From an uncultured Cardiobacterium sp. (GTDB lineage Bacteria; Pseudomonadota; Gammaproteobacteria; Cardiobacteriales; Cardiobacteriaceae), in assembly GCF_938028825.1 (NCBI RefSeq), contig NZ_CALIZP010000072.1, forward strand, positions 1 to 19,592: a stretch of 19,592 bases of DNA, read 5' to 3'. Positions 9,964 to 17,811 of the stretch are shown here, piece after piece. A program made the position numbers and the translations under genes. Below the pieces are notes generated by a model. The model had not been told where the DNA came from, made no database searches, and saw only the letters and a program-made list of their open reading frames with translations. How positions within the stretch are numbered: position 1 is the stretch's first letter; each line of letters starts with the position of its first letter.

Positions 9964-10662
9964 TCAGTTTTCCTGCCGCAGGTGGCGCACCCAGTAGAGG
10001 GTGGCGGCGATGACGCCGACCGGCATGGCGATGAGGTTGAGCACGGGGACGGTGGTCATGAGGCTGACCGCGCCGCCGTAAGCAAGGCTTTCGCCGCGTC
10101 GTTGCCGCAGGAGGCGGCGTTCTTCGTGGAAGGGGATACCGTTGTTCGCCATCGGGTAGTCGAGGTATTGCAGCGCGGCGCACCAGGCGGCGTAGGCAAA
10201 CCAGAGGACGGGGGCAAGCGGCGGCAGGAGGAGGGCAAGGACAAGGGTGGGGACGGCGAGGGCGAGGAAGTACAGCGCTTTGTGGATTTCCTGCATGATG
10301 TCCGCAAGGATGTCCCGCCACAGCGGCAGCTCGGGCGGGGCGGGATCGTCGCGTTCGGCTTTTTCGACGGCGGCGGCGAGCAGGCTGTTGAAGGGGGCAG
10401 CGATGAGGTTCGCCATCAGCGCGAAGGTGGTGTAGGCAAGGAGGAGCAGGGTGAGGACGAGGAGCGGGTAGAGCAGCCAGTGCAGCCACGCCAGCCAGTC
10501 GGGCAGGAGGCGGTCGATATAGGCGGTGCCGTAGTGCCAGGCGGCGTAGCTGCCGGCACCGAAGAAGATGATGTTGGCGCAAAGCGGCAGCAGGGTGTAG
10601 CGGCGGATACCGGGGCGGAGAAGCCAGGTGAAGGCTTCCGCCAGGCAGTGCAAGGCGTTCAT
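9964..10662 (-). CDS. cysZ: CysZ-type sulfate permease (EI24 family)
   Basis: 232 aa from ATG at 10662, somewhat shorter than E. coli CysZ (253). Recognisable family blocks: RPGIRRYTLLPLCANI near residues 16-31, WLHWLLYPLLVL, ANLIAAPFNSLLAAAVE, APVLWFAYAAWCAALQYLDYP, and a C-terminal TTVPVLNLIAMPVGVIAATLYWV. Four or more long hydrophobic helices are seen. CysZ carries sulfate into the cell for cysteine synthesis. The start codon overlaps the oxyR stop in a 4-bp ATGA, indicating translational coupling; this pairs a sulfur-uptake gene with a thiol-based peroxide sensor. Confidence 0.88.
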   Translation of the reverse strand: MNALHCLAEAFTWLLRPGIRRYTLLPLCANIIFFGAGSYAAWHYGTAYIDRLLPDWLAWLHWLLYPLLVLTLLLLAYTTFALMANLIAAPFNSLLAAAVEKAERDDPAPPELPLWRDILADIMQEIHKALYFLALAVPTLVLALLLPPLAPVLWFAYAAWCAALQYLDYPMANNGIPFHEERRLLRQRRGESLAYGGAVSLMTTVPVLNLIAMPVGVIAATLYWVRHLRQEN

Positions 10663-11567
10663 CCGTTGTCGGCGCGGATGTTGTCCAGCGCTTCGCGGAA
10701 GAGCCCCATCAGGGCTTCGAGTTCGTTGGTGCGCGGGTAGTTGGGGCGGGTGACGAGGGCGAGGCGGCGGTGCGGCGCGGGCACGTCAAGCGGGATGGTG
10801 CGGATGTCCGGCTGGTTGCGCAGCGAGGGCAGCGCCATTTCGGGGACAAGGGTCAGCCCCATGTCGTTCACCACCATTTGCACGAGGGTGTTAAGGCTCG
10901 CTTCGCGGAAGCTGTGCGTGATGTCGTTGCGAAATTTGCAGATTTCCACAATGTGGTCTTTGAGGCAGTGCCCGTTACTGAGGAGCAGCAGGCTGTCTTC
11001 GTTGCGCAGTTGTCTGGCGGTGATTTTGGTCTGTCCGCTGAGCGGGTGGTTGCGGTGCAGGACGACGTAGAAGCGTTCGCTGCCGATTTCAAAGGTGTTG
11101 AGGCCGGGGGTGTCGTAGGGTAGGGCGATGAGTGCGGCGTCCAGCATGCCGTTGTGCACGGCGCTGATGAGGCGTTCACTCACGTCTTCGCGGATGTTCA
11201 GCTCGAATTTGGGGTAGGCCTTGTGCACGACGGGCAGCGCCTGCGGCAGCAGGTAGGGGGCGATGGTCGGGATGAAGCCGATGGCCATCGGGAAATGCAG
11301 GGTGTCCTGACCGGCGTGTGCCTGCTCGACGAGTTGCTGCGCGTCGAGATAGATTTGCTGGGCGCGGCGCAGCAGCTCTTCGCCGATGGGGGTGATGACG
11401 ACCTGCTTGTTGTTGCGCTCGAAGACGATGACACCGAGGTTTTTTTCCATTTCGGCGATGCCCAGCGAGAGGGCGGATTGGGAGATGTTGCACTCTTCGG
11501 CTGCGCGCTTGAAATGTTTGTTGCGGGCGACGGCGAGCGCGAACTGGATCTGGCGTAAAGTAATCAT
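10659..11567 (-). CDS. oxyR: OxyR peroxide-sensing LysR-type regulator
   Basis: 302 aa from ATG at 11567, with AGGTGA seven nt upstream. N-terminal winged helix-turn-helix (residues about 1-60: LRQIQFALAVARNKHFKRAAEECNIS), then the effector domain. The redox switch pair is Cys201 and Cys210 in NGHCLKDHIVEIC, with the same nine-residue spacing as Cys199/Cys208 of E. coli OxyR, followed by the conserved FREASLNTLVQMV block. Oxidation of these cysteines by H2O2 activates OxyR on genes such as ahpCF. The divergent ahpC, 159 bp away, supports the assignment. The open frame upstream of this start runs through the antisense of ahpC and is not coding. Confidence 0.96.
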   Translation of the reverse strand: MITLRQIQFALAVARNKHFKRAAEECNISQSALSLGIAEMEKNLGVIVFERNNKQVVITPIGEELLRRAQQIYLDAQQLVEQAHAGQDTLHFPMAIGFIPTIAPYLLPQALPVVHKAYPKFELNIREDVSERLISAVHNGMLDAALIALPYDTPGLNTFEIGSERFYVVLHRNHPLSGQTKITARQLRNEDSLLLLSNGHCLKDHIVEICKFRNDITHSFREASLNTLVQMVVNDMGLTLVPEMALPSLRNQPDIRTIPLDVPAPHRRLALVTRPNYPRTNELEALMGLFREALDNIRADNG

Positions 11568-11597
11568 TCTATGTTCACCTAAACAAATTGTTGGGCG

Positions 11598-11625
11598 ATT
11601 ATACATAAAAAAAATAAAAGGTAAA
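11598..11625 (-). promoter_or_regulatory. Candidate oxyR promoter
   Basis: On the minus strand TTTACC (11625-11620) and a consensus TATAAT (11603-11598) are separated by 16 bp, about 30 bp upstream of the oxyR start. It lies against the palindrome at 11628-11640, which fits negative autoregulation as known for oxyR genes. Confidence 0.6.
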
Positions 11626-11627
11626 TA

Positions 11628-11640
11628 TTGCAGTCTGCAA
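11628..11640. promoter_or_regulatory. Palindrome, candidate OxyR operator
   Basis: TTGCAGTCTGCAA is a perfect 6-1-6 inverted repeat in the oxyR-ahpC intergenic region, just upstream of both candidate -35 boxes. LysR-type regulators bind dyads in such positions. It does not match the E. coli OxyR ATAG-type consensus well, so binding by OxyR is an inference from position. Confidence 0.5.
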
Positions 11641-11643
11641 GTC

Positions 11644-11671
11644 TTTTCAAATGGTTGCGGATAACTATAAT
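11644..11671 (+). promoter_or_regulatory. Candidate ahpC promoter
   Basis: TTTTCA (11644-11649) and a consensus TATAAT (11666-11671) are separated by 16 bp; the leader to ahpC is then about 50 nt. The poor -35 is what an activator-dependent promoter would show, and the palindrome at 11628-11640 abuts it upstream, a class I/II activator position. Confidence 0.6.
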
Positions 11672-11726
11672 GCATCGCACCGCCGCAATTGGCGGCACCA
11701 ATCATGCAACGAAACGAGGTCTCTTT

Positions 11727-12290
11727 ATGCCCATCATCAACCGCACCATCCCCGATTTTTCCGTACAGGCTTTCCACAACGGCGAGTTCAAGACCGTCAG
11801 CAGCGACAGCGTCAAAGGCCAATGGTCCATCTTCCTTTTCTACCCGGCGGATTTCACCTTCGTCTGCCCGACCGAACTGGAAGACATGGCCAAACACTAT
11901 GACGAACTGCAAGCGCTCGGCGTCGAAGTCTATGCCGTGTCCTGCGACACCCATTTCACCCACAAAGCCTGGCACGACCACAGCCCGGCCATCAGCGGCA
12001 TCAAGTACCCGATGCTCGGCGACCCGACCGGCGTGCTTGCGCGCGGCTTCGACGTGATGATCGAAGAAGAAGGGCTGGCCTATCGCGGCACCTTCCTCGT
12101 TGACCCGGAAGGCAAGATCAAAGTCGCCGAAATCCACGACAACGGCATTGGCCGCAGTGCCAAAGACATGGTGCGCAAAGTCAAGGCCGCCCAATACGTC
12201 GCCCAGCACGACGGCGAAGTCTGCCCGGCCGCTTGGGAAGCAGGACAAGAGACCCTGAAACCCAGCCTCGACCTCGTCGGCAAGATTTGA
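11727..12290 (+). CDS. ahpC: Alkyl hydroperoxide reductase AhpC (2-Cys peroxiredoxin)
   Basis: 187 aa, the same length as E. coli AhpC, from ATG at 11727 with GAGG seven nt upstream. Peroxidatic Cys47 lies in DFTFVCPTELED and resolving Cys166 in EVCPAAWEAG; the FLFYPADFTFVCPTE block and the C-terminal KPSLDLVGKI are typical. It reduces H2O2, organic peroxides and peroxynitrite and is recycled by AhpF, encoded 137 bp downstream. It sits divergent from oxyR, its expected activator. Upstream in-frame codons give no conserved sequence, supporting this start. Confidence 0.98.
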   Translation: MPIINRTIPDFSVQAFHNGEFKTVSSDSVKGQWSIFLFYPADFTFVCPTELEDMAKHYDELQALGVEVYAVSCDTHFTHKAWHDHSPAISGIKYPMLGDPTGVLARGFDVMIEEEGLAYRGTFLVDPEGKIKVAEIHDNGIGRSAKDMVRKVKAAQYVAQHDGEVCPAAWEAGQETLKPSLDLVGKI

Positions 12291-12302
12291 AAAAACGGCA
12301 CA

Positions 12303-12350
12303 GGCGGGCGCATTGCGGCGTTGTGCGCTGCTCGCCCGCCAGCCCGTTTT
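12303..12350 (+). terminator. Hairpin between ahpC and ahpF (possible attenuator)
   Basis: Arms GGCGGGCG (12303-12310) and CGCCCGCC (12333-12340), with inner GCGCA/TGCGC pairing, are followed by a TTTT at 12347-12350. This is a partial rho-independent terminator inside the ahpCF operon, which would give more AhpC than AhpF, as is common for this enzyme pair. The T-run is short and offset by several bases. Confidence 0.45.
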
Positions 12351-12427
12351 AACCGGGAAGCGGCGCCTGCGGGCGCTGTTTCCATATCGGGCAACCGCCA
12401 AACGACCCCCCAACATCAAGGAATCCC

Positions 12428-13984
12428 ATGCAACTCGACCAGGCCATGCTGGACGCTGTCCGCCAGCACATGAACCGCCTCAGCCGCGACATCACCCTCG
12501 TCCTCGCCCCCGGCGCGCACGAAAAACGCGACGAACTCAAAACCTTCCTCACGCAAATCGCCTCTACCTCGCCGCGCCTGCATCTTGAAGAGACCGCCGA
12601 CCCCGCGCTCACCACCCCCATCAGCTTCACCCTGCGCGCCGACGGCACCGACACCGGCATCATCTTCACCGGCATCCCCGGTGGCCACGAATTCACCTCG
12701 CTCATCCTTGCTATCCTGCAAGCGGGCGGCAGCGCGCTCAAACTCGACGACAGCATCCGGGCGCTCATCCGCAGCATTGAGCGGCCGCTGCACTTCACCA
12801 CCTACGTCTCGCTTTCCTGCCACAACTGCCCGGACGTCGTGCAGACCCTCAACCAGTTCGCCCTGCTCAACCCGCACATCCGCAGCGAAATGATTGACGG
12901 CGGCCTCTTCCAAGCGGAAATCGAAGCGCGCAACATCCAGGGCGTGCCCGCCGTCTATCTCAACGGTAAAAGCTTTGCCAACGGCAAAATTGACACCGCC
13001 CGCCTCGTCGAAAAACTACTCGAACAACAGCCCGGGCTCGCGCAAAACGCCGCGCCCGCGCAAGCCTTACCGCTGCAAGACGTAGTCGTCATCGGCGGTG
13101 GTCCGGCAGGTTCATCCGCCGCCATCTACGCCGCGCGCAAAGGCCTCAGCGTCACCCTCGTCGCCGACCGCATCGGCGGCCAGGTCAAAGACACCATGGA
13201 CATCGAAAACCTCATCTCGGTGCCGAAAACCACCGGCCCCGAACTCGCGGGCAAACTGCACAGCCACCTCGCCGCCTACCCCATCACCATCCGCGAAAAC
13301 CTGCGCGTGAAAAGCGTCACCACCGGCAGCACCCACACCGTCACCCTCAACACCGGCGAGACCATCGAAACCCGCACCCTCATCATCGCCAGCGGCGCCA
13401 AATGGCGCGAACTCGGCATCCCCGGCGAAAAAGAAAACATCGGCAACGGCGTCGCCTTCTGCCCGCACTGCGACGGCCCCTTCTTCAAAGACAAAGACAT
13501 CGCCGTCATCGGCGGCGGCAACTCCGGCGTCGAAGCCGCGCTGGATCTCGCGGGCATCGTCAACAGCGTGACCCTGATGGAATTCATGCCCGAACTCAAA
13601 GCGGACAAAGTGCTGGTCGAACAACTCGGCAAACGCAACAACATCCGCGTTATCACCAACGCTGCTGCGCAGGAAATCACGACCGAAGGCGGCAAAGTGA
13701 GCTACATCCGCTACACCGACCGCACCGACGGCGCGGTGCATGACCTGCCACTGCAAGGCGTCTTCGTGCAAATCGGGTTGGTGCCGAACAGCGACTTCCT
13801 CGGCGACGCCGTTGAGCGCACCCGCTTCGGCGAAATCGTCATCAACGCCAAAGGCGAAACCAACGTGCCGGGCATCTTCGCGGCAGGCGACGTGACCACC
13901 GTGCCGTACAAACAAATCATCGTGGCGATGGGCGAAGGCGCGAAAGCGGCACTGTCGGCATTCGACTACCTCATCCGCCAATAA
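12428..13984 (+). CDS. ahpF: Alkyl hydroperoxide reductase subunit F
   Basis: 518 aa (E. coli AhpF 521), ATG at 12428 with AAGGA just upstream. N-terminal double thioredoxin-like domain with redox CHNC (Cys131, Cys134); FAD-binding GGGPAGSSAA at 223-232; the thioredoxin-reductase-like active site CPHC (Cys345, Cys348) in FCPHCDGPFF; NAD(P)H-binding GGGNSGVEAALDLAG from 362; and a C-terminal FAD motif GIFAAGDVTTVPYKQI. It passes electrons from NADH through FAD and both disulfides to AhpC. All key residues are present, so the AhpCF system should be active. Confidence 0.98.
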   Translation: MQLDQAMLDAVRQHMNRLSRDITLVLAPGAHEKRDELKTFLTQIASTSPRLHLEETADPALTTPISFTLRADGTDTGIIFTGIPGGHEFTSLILAILQAGGSALKLDDSIRALIRSIERPLHFTTYVSLSCHNCPDVVQTLNQFALLNPHIRSEMIDGGLFQAEIEARNIQGVPAVYLNGKSFANGKIDTARLVEKLLEQQPGLAQNAAPAQALPLQDVVVIGGGPAGSSAAIYAARKGLSVTLVADRIGGQVKDTMDIENLISVPKTTGPELAGKLHSHLAAYPITIRENLRVKSVTTGSTHTVTLNTGETIETRTLIIASGAKWRELGIPGEKENIGNGVAFCPHCDGPFFKDKDIAVIGGGNSGVEAALDLAGIVNSVTLMEFMPELKADKVLVEQLGKRNNIRVITNAAAQEITTEGGKVSYIRYTDRTDGAVHDLPLQGVFVQIGLVPNSDFLGDAVERTRFGEIVINAKGETNVPGIFAAGDVTTVPYKQIIVAMGEGAKAALSAFDYLIRQ

Positions 13985-14011
13985 CACCGCTTTCCCCGTT
14001 AATCACACCAC

Positions 14012-14034
14012 GGCAGACCGCGCGTCTGCCTTTT
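14012..14034 (+). terminator. Terminator of the ahpCF operon
   Basis: GGCAGAC / GTCTGCC arms with a CGCGC loop are followed directly by TTTT, 27 bp after the ahpF stop. Confidence 0.75.
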
Positions 14035-14116
14035 CGCATACGGAGGAGAATTCTGCGACGGCAAAAGGGCAGAGGGCGGCCGCCCGACTGCTATTCCCGC
14101 CGCCCGTTCCGGCCAG

Positions 14117-14146
14117 AAAAAAATCCCGTCGCAGCGGGATTTTTTT
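14117..14146. terminator. Bidirectional terminator
   Basis: Twelve-base perfect arms (AAAAAAATCCCG and its complement) enclose TCGCAG. Seven A's on the left and seven T's on the right make it work on either strand. It is the natural end of the acnB remnant on the minus strand (13 bp after its stop) and a back-up for ahpCF on the plus strand. Confidence 0.85.
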
Positions 14147-14158
14147 CTATTGTGGCGT

Positions 14159-14476
14159 CTAGATGCCCACCGTTGCTGCCACCGCGTTGTAATCCTCGAT
14201 TTTGTTGAAGTTGAGGTAGCGGTACACCTTGCCGTCCGCCGGGGCGATGGCACGGATGGCGTCGCGGTATTCCGCCATGGTCGGCAGGCGGTCCGGGCGG
14301 GCGCTGATCACTACCAGTTCCGCCGGGGCGAGGTACACGTTTGCGTCTTTGCCGAGGCGGTTCGGGAAGTTGCGGTTCGCAGTAGGTGCCGGGGCGCACG
14401 CCCCGGCTTTCCGGCAAGCCGCAGGCGCGGCTGACGATTTTCTGCGTCAGCGTAAAGCTCGCGTCGGCGGCGAGCG
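14159..14476 (-). pseudogene. acnB: Remnant of aconitate hydratase B with internal deletion and frameshift
   Basis: Two pieces of AcnB are visible in different frames. The upstream piece (about 14476-14384) reads ASFTLTQKIVSRACG...RGVRPGTYCEP, matching a mid-protein block of AcnB. The downstream piece (about 14384 to the TAG at 14161-14159) reads NRNFPNRLGKDANVYLAPAELV...VYRYLNFNKIEDYN, the extreme C-terminus. Judged from the E. coli protein as remembered, roughly 390 residues between them are missing, and the join falls in a short CGAACC-like similarity. Everything upstream of the first piece is also missing and is replaced by REP-like sequence and hsdR. AcnB is a TCA-cycle enzyme; this copy cannot be functional. 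A complete acnB may exist elsewhere in the genome. Confidence 0.85.
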
Positions 14477-14478
14477 GT

Positions 14479-14552
14479 GGAGGGCGTCAGCCCCGCCCCG
14501 TCTCAATCCTGTCCGGAGCGTCTGTATGCAGGAGGGCGAAGCCCATCCTGCA
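14479..14552. repeat. Two imperfect REP-like palindromes between hsdR and the acnB remnant
   Basis: The first (14479-14499) contains GGGCGTCAGCCC with flanking G/C arms. The second (14527-14552) has TGCAGGA-GGGC and GCCCATCCTGCA arms around GAA, with one unpaired base. Both share the GGGC-n-GCCC core of the REP family at 17743-18937 but differ in the flanks. They mark the junction between acnB sequence and the restriction locus. Confidence 0.55.
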
Positions 14553-14576
14553 ATGGATTATTTCTTGATTTTGTTA

Positions 14577-17500
14577 TCATAATTCACCGCCTACTCCCAG
14601 GAACTTTTCCACAAAGGCGGCGATTTTCCGGAAGACACTTTGTTTCTTCGCCAGATGCTGCGGGTTGAGCGGGCTCATTTTCGGCAGGGCATCGCTCAAT
14701 TCTGTGCCGTTTTCGCTGGCGTAGCCGCGTTTGAGCGAAATCGCGAGGTAGCGTTTCGCGGCGGCTTCATTCAACCCCTCGGCGGCAATCAGTTCCGCCG
14801 CTTCGCGCCGTTGTTCTTCCTGCGCGAAAGAAAAAAAAGCCTCAATAATGGCCGGCACGTTGGGAATATCATCTAAATCTGTCTGGTTGATGAAATCGAC
14901 GATCAGGCTTTCCTTGGCGCGGTTACCGATGCTGGCGCGGATGATGCGGCGGATTTCTTCCACCAGTTCCGTTTTGTTTTTGACTTTCTTGTTCCGCTCG
15001 AAAATCAATTCCAGGATGTAATCCAGACTAATTTCCTGCGATTTGAGCAAATCAATTTCAAACACCACATCATCCCAATCCAGCTTGGAGGCTTCCTGTG
15101 CTTCGCCCGCTTTGCTCTGCCGCAGCCAGTCGCGGATATCGTTATAGGTGGAGCGGTAATCTTGCAACTGACGCGCAGAGGGAATAGCGATCGCCTGCAT
15201 TTTTGCCAGTTCGTCATCCTGTAAATAATATTTTTCCTGCAAGGATTGCATGGCCACCGCATCATCGGTATCAATTTGTTGCAAAGCCTGCAAAGCAGCA
15301 AATTCATCATAATTCTGCAAGATATTTTCCACGCGCAGGTATTCGCCAAAAAGTTTGGCAAAATCTTTTTTATCCTTTTCCGTTTCGATTTTATCGGGTT
15401 CGGGGAAACGATCCTGCAATTCCTGCACCACATCGAGATAGCCGCGCCGTGCTTCGCCGGTGAGATTATCGGTATAGCCTTCCATATATTCCTGATAGCT
15501 TTTTTCCAGCACCACATTTTTGGTGTTTTTATCGCCGAACAGGGTAATGGCTTTAATCGTCGCATCTTCCAAATCGCGAAAGGTCACGATATTGCCAAAG
15601 GTTTTGCTGGCATTAAAAATGCGGTTTGTGCGGGAAAACGCCTGAATCAGGCCGTGATAACGCAGGTTTTTATCGACAAACAGGGTATTGAGTTCCGGCG
15701 CATCAAAGCCGGTCAGGAACATCCCGACCACAATCAGCAAATCCACTCGCTCGGCATAGGGCAGCGGTTTGTCATCGCCGTCCCTGCCTTTCACCCGCTT
15801 GGCCAAATCCTTGTAGTAGTTTTCAAAAGCCTTGCTTTCCACGCTGTAACTGGTGTGGAAACAGGCGTTGTAATCCTCAATGGCTGATTGCAAAAATTCT
15901 TTCGCGCTATTTTCCATCGCCGTGGGCTCAAAGGTTTCATCAACGATTTCACCAATAGCGTTTTGCTCTTCATTAGCGGCAAAAGAAAAAATGGTGGCGA
16001 CTTTCAGCGGATTATTCTTGCCTGCCTGCTGTTCCTTGAATGCCTGATAATAACTTTTGGCTGCCTCAATGCTGCTTACCGCAAACATGGCATTAAAGCC
16101 TTTGCCGCCCGCATTCAGGCGGTGCGTTTTTTCGCGGAAATGTTGCAGGATATATTCGGTGATTTTGCGGATGCGTTCGGGATGCAAGAGTGCCTGGCGG
16201 TTTTCGGCAGCAGTCAGTTTCTTTTCATCCTGCTCGCTTTCCAGCGATTGGAATTGCGGGCGTGTGTCGTTGTAATCCACTTTGAATTTCAGCACTTTTT
16301 CATCGCGGATGGCGTCAGTAATTACATAGGAATGCAATTCGCGGCCAAAGACACCCGCTGTCGTCTCCGCTCCTAGGGCGTTATCGGGAAAAATAGGCGT
16401 GCCCGTAAAACCGAATTGGCAGAATTGCTTGAATTTCTTTTTCAGATTTTTTTGCGCCTCGCCGAATTGTGAGCGGTGGCATTTATCGAAGATAAAAATG
16501 ACCGGCTTTTGATATACCGGCAGACTGTCTTCGCTTTTCATTAGATTATTCAGCTTCTGGATGGTGGTCACGATGATTTTGTTATCGCTATTTTCCAGAT
16601 TGCGTTTCAGCCCCGCCGTGCTGTTTGAGCCGTTGACGCTGTCGGGCGAAAAACGCTGATATTCCTTCATGGTCTGGAAATCCAGATCTTTCCTGTCCAC
16701 CACAAAAAGCACTTTATCGATGCAATCCAGCTCCGTAGCGAGGCGCGCCGCCTTGAAGCTGGTCAGGGTTTTGCCGCTGCCGGTGGTGTGCCAGATATAG
16801 CCGCCGCTTTCCGGCTTGCACCAGTTTTTGGTCTGCGCCGAGCTGTTAATCTTCCACAAAATCCGCTCAACGGCAGCAATCTGATAAGGACGCATAATCA
16901 GCAGCGTGTTATTCACGTCAAAAACACTGTAACGCAGCAGGACACTGAGCAGGGTGTGTTTTTGCAAAAAGGTGGCGGTGAAATCCTTCAAATCCTTGAT
17001 GGGGTAATTATCCGACTTCGCCCAATTCATGGTGAAATCAAAGCTGTGTTTATCGCGCTTGGTGGTATTGGCGAAATAGCGCGTATCCGTGCCGTTGGAA
17101 ATCACGAAGATTTGCAGGAACTTGAAGAGCGAATTGTCGCTGTTAAAACTCTCCTTGCTATAACGGTGTACCTGATTAAAAGCCTCGCGAATCGCCACGC
17201 CACGTTTCTTTAATTCGATATGCACCAACGGCAGGCCATTCACCAGTATGGTCACGTCATAGCGGTTGGCGTGTGTCCCTGTCTGTTCAAACTGGTTGAT
17301 AACCTGCACCTGATTGCGAGCAAGCTGCTTTTTATCAACAAGATAAATATTCTTTAGACGGCCATCATCAAAAGCGAAATCATAAATGTGGTTATCCTGG
17401 ATTTTGCGGGTTTTATCAATAATGCCGTCCGCCGGTTTATCCAGATATTCCACTAAAAAACGCTGCCATTCGCTATCGGTGAAGACGACACCATTCAGCC

Positions 17501-17708
17501 GCTGCAATTGCCCGCGCAGATTGGCCAGCAGTTTACTGTGACTGTTCAAATCATGGCGGTATTCATAGCCCTGCTGTTGCAAATCGGCCAGCAATTCCTC
17601 TTCAAGCTGCTTTTCCGATTGATAATTGCCGGATTGCGCAATTTTTTCGTATTTGTCGAGGACGATGAAATGATCGGTCTCGGCGATGGGTTTGGTGGTT
17701 TCAGTCAT
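14577..17708 (-). CDS. hsdR: Type IC restriction enzyme motor/nuclease subunit HsdR, Walker B mutant
   Basis: 1043 aa from ATG at 17708 with GGGAG eight nt upstream; full length and very similar in block order to EcoR124I HsdR. Nuclease core Asp151, Glu165, Lys167 (RYDVTILV...HIELKKRG) is intact, at the same residue numbers as EcoR124I. Walker A TTGSGKT contains Lys313. The Walker B/motif II box, DECH in EcoR124I, reads Asp408-Lys409-Cys-His (FIFDKCHRSQFG): codon AAA replaces GAA. Motif III FGFTGTP and motifs V/VI (GMFLTGFDAPELN, QAFSRTNR) are present, as is the C-terminal HsdM-binding helical region. HsdR normally uses ATP to pull DNA past the HsdM2S complex and cuts at collisions. Loss of the catalytic Glu should disable ATP hydrolysis and hence restriction. 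GC is lower than in the flanking housekeeping genes. Confidence 0.96.
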   Translation of the reverse strand: MTETTKPIAETDHFIVLDKYEKIAQSGNYQSEKQLEEELLADLQQQGYEYRHDLNSHSKLLANLRGQLQRLNGVVFTDSEWQRFLVEYLDKPADGIIDKTRKIQDNHIYDFAFDDGRLKNIYLVDKKQLARNQVQVINQFEQTGTHANRYDVTILVNGLPLVHIELKKRGVAIREAFNQVHRYSKESFNSDNSLFKFLQIFVISNGTDTRYFANTTKRDKHSFDFTMNWAKSDNYPIKDLKDFTATFLQKHTLLSVLLRYSVFDVNNTLLIMRPYQIAAVERILWKINSSAQTKNWCKPESGGYIWHTTGSGKTLTSFKAARLATELDCIDKVLFVVDRKDLDFQTMKEYQRFSPDSVNGSNSTAGLKRNLENSDNKIIVTTIQKLNNLMKSEDSLPVYQKPVIFIFDKCHRSQFGEAQKNLKKKFKQFCQFGFTGTPIFPDNALGAETTAGVFGRELHSYVITDAIRDEKVLKFKVDYNDTRPQFQSLESEQDEKKLTAAENRQALLHPERIRKITEYILQHFREKTHRLNAGGKGFNAMFAVSSIEAAKSYYQAFKEQQAGKNNPLKVATIFSFAANEEQNAIGEIVDETFEPTAMENSAKEFLQSAIEDYNACFHTSYSVESKAFENYYKDLAKRVKGRDGDDKPLPYAERVDLLIVVGMFLTGFDAPELNTLFVDKNLRYHGLIQAFSRTNRIFNASKTFGNIVTFRDLEDATIKAITLFGDKNTKNVVLEKSYQEYMEGYTDNLTGEARRGYLDVVQELQDRFPEPDKIETEKDKKDFAKLFGEYLRVENILQNYDEFAALQALQQIDTDDAVAMQSLQEKYYLQDDELAKMQAIAIPSARQLQDYRSTYNDIRDWLRQSKAGEAQEASKLDWDDVVFEIDLLKSQEISLDYILELIFERNKKVKNKTELVEEIRRIIRASIGNRAKESLIVDFINQTDLDDIPNVPAIIEAFFSFAQEEQRREAAELIAAEGLNEAAAKRYLAISLKRGYASENGTELSDALPKMSPLNPQHLAKKQSVFRKIAAFVEKFLGVGGEL

Positions 17709-17742
17709 GTTATTTCTCCCAAATAAGGTAGCGTTAAATCAA

Positions 17743-17810
17743 GTAGGTGGGCTTTAGCCCACCATATGGGTTATCTAGTATGTTTTATGGTGGGCTAAAG
17801 CCCACCCTAC
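17743..17810. repeat. Inverted pair of REP palindromes (BIME-like) after the RAYT gene
   Basis: The left copy (17743-17766) and right copy (17786-17810) are inverted relative to each other, each with core GTGGGCTnnAGCCCAC, flanked by GTAGG/CCTAC on the outside and ATA/TAT on the inside, 19 bp apart. The whole 68 bp could fold as one long hairpin. The right copy ends 1 nt before the RAYT stop codon. The pair lies in the 103-bp gap between the RAYT gene and hsdR. Confidence 0.92.
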
Positions 17811-17811
17811 T

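Noticed and set aside
10659..12419. 586-codon extension of the oxyR frame
   Set aside because: The extension crosses the divergent promoter region and reads ahpC in antisense; the ribosome site and LysR N-terminus fix the start at 11567.
13112..13987. 291-codon open frame on the minus strand
   Set aside because: It is the antisense of ahpF, whose motifs on the + strand are unambiguous.
14382..14402. GC-rich palindrome GCCGGGGCG-CA-CGCCCCGGC preceded by GTAGGT, resembling a REP element
   Set aside because: It lies inside the acnB fragment and encodes the conserved RGVRPGTYCEP block, so its symmetry is explained by coding sequence rather than by a REP insertion.
14441..14462. Inverted repeat GCTGACG...CGTCAGC as a terminator
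   Set aside because: It falls within the coding remnant of acnB (the TLTQKIVS block) and has no T-run after the stem.
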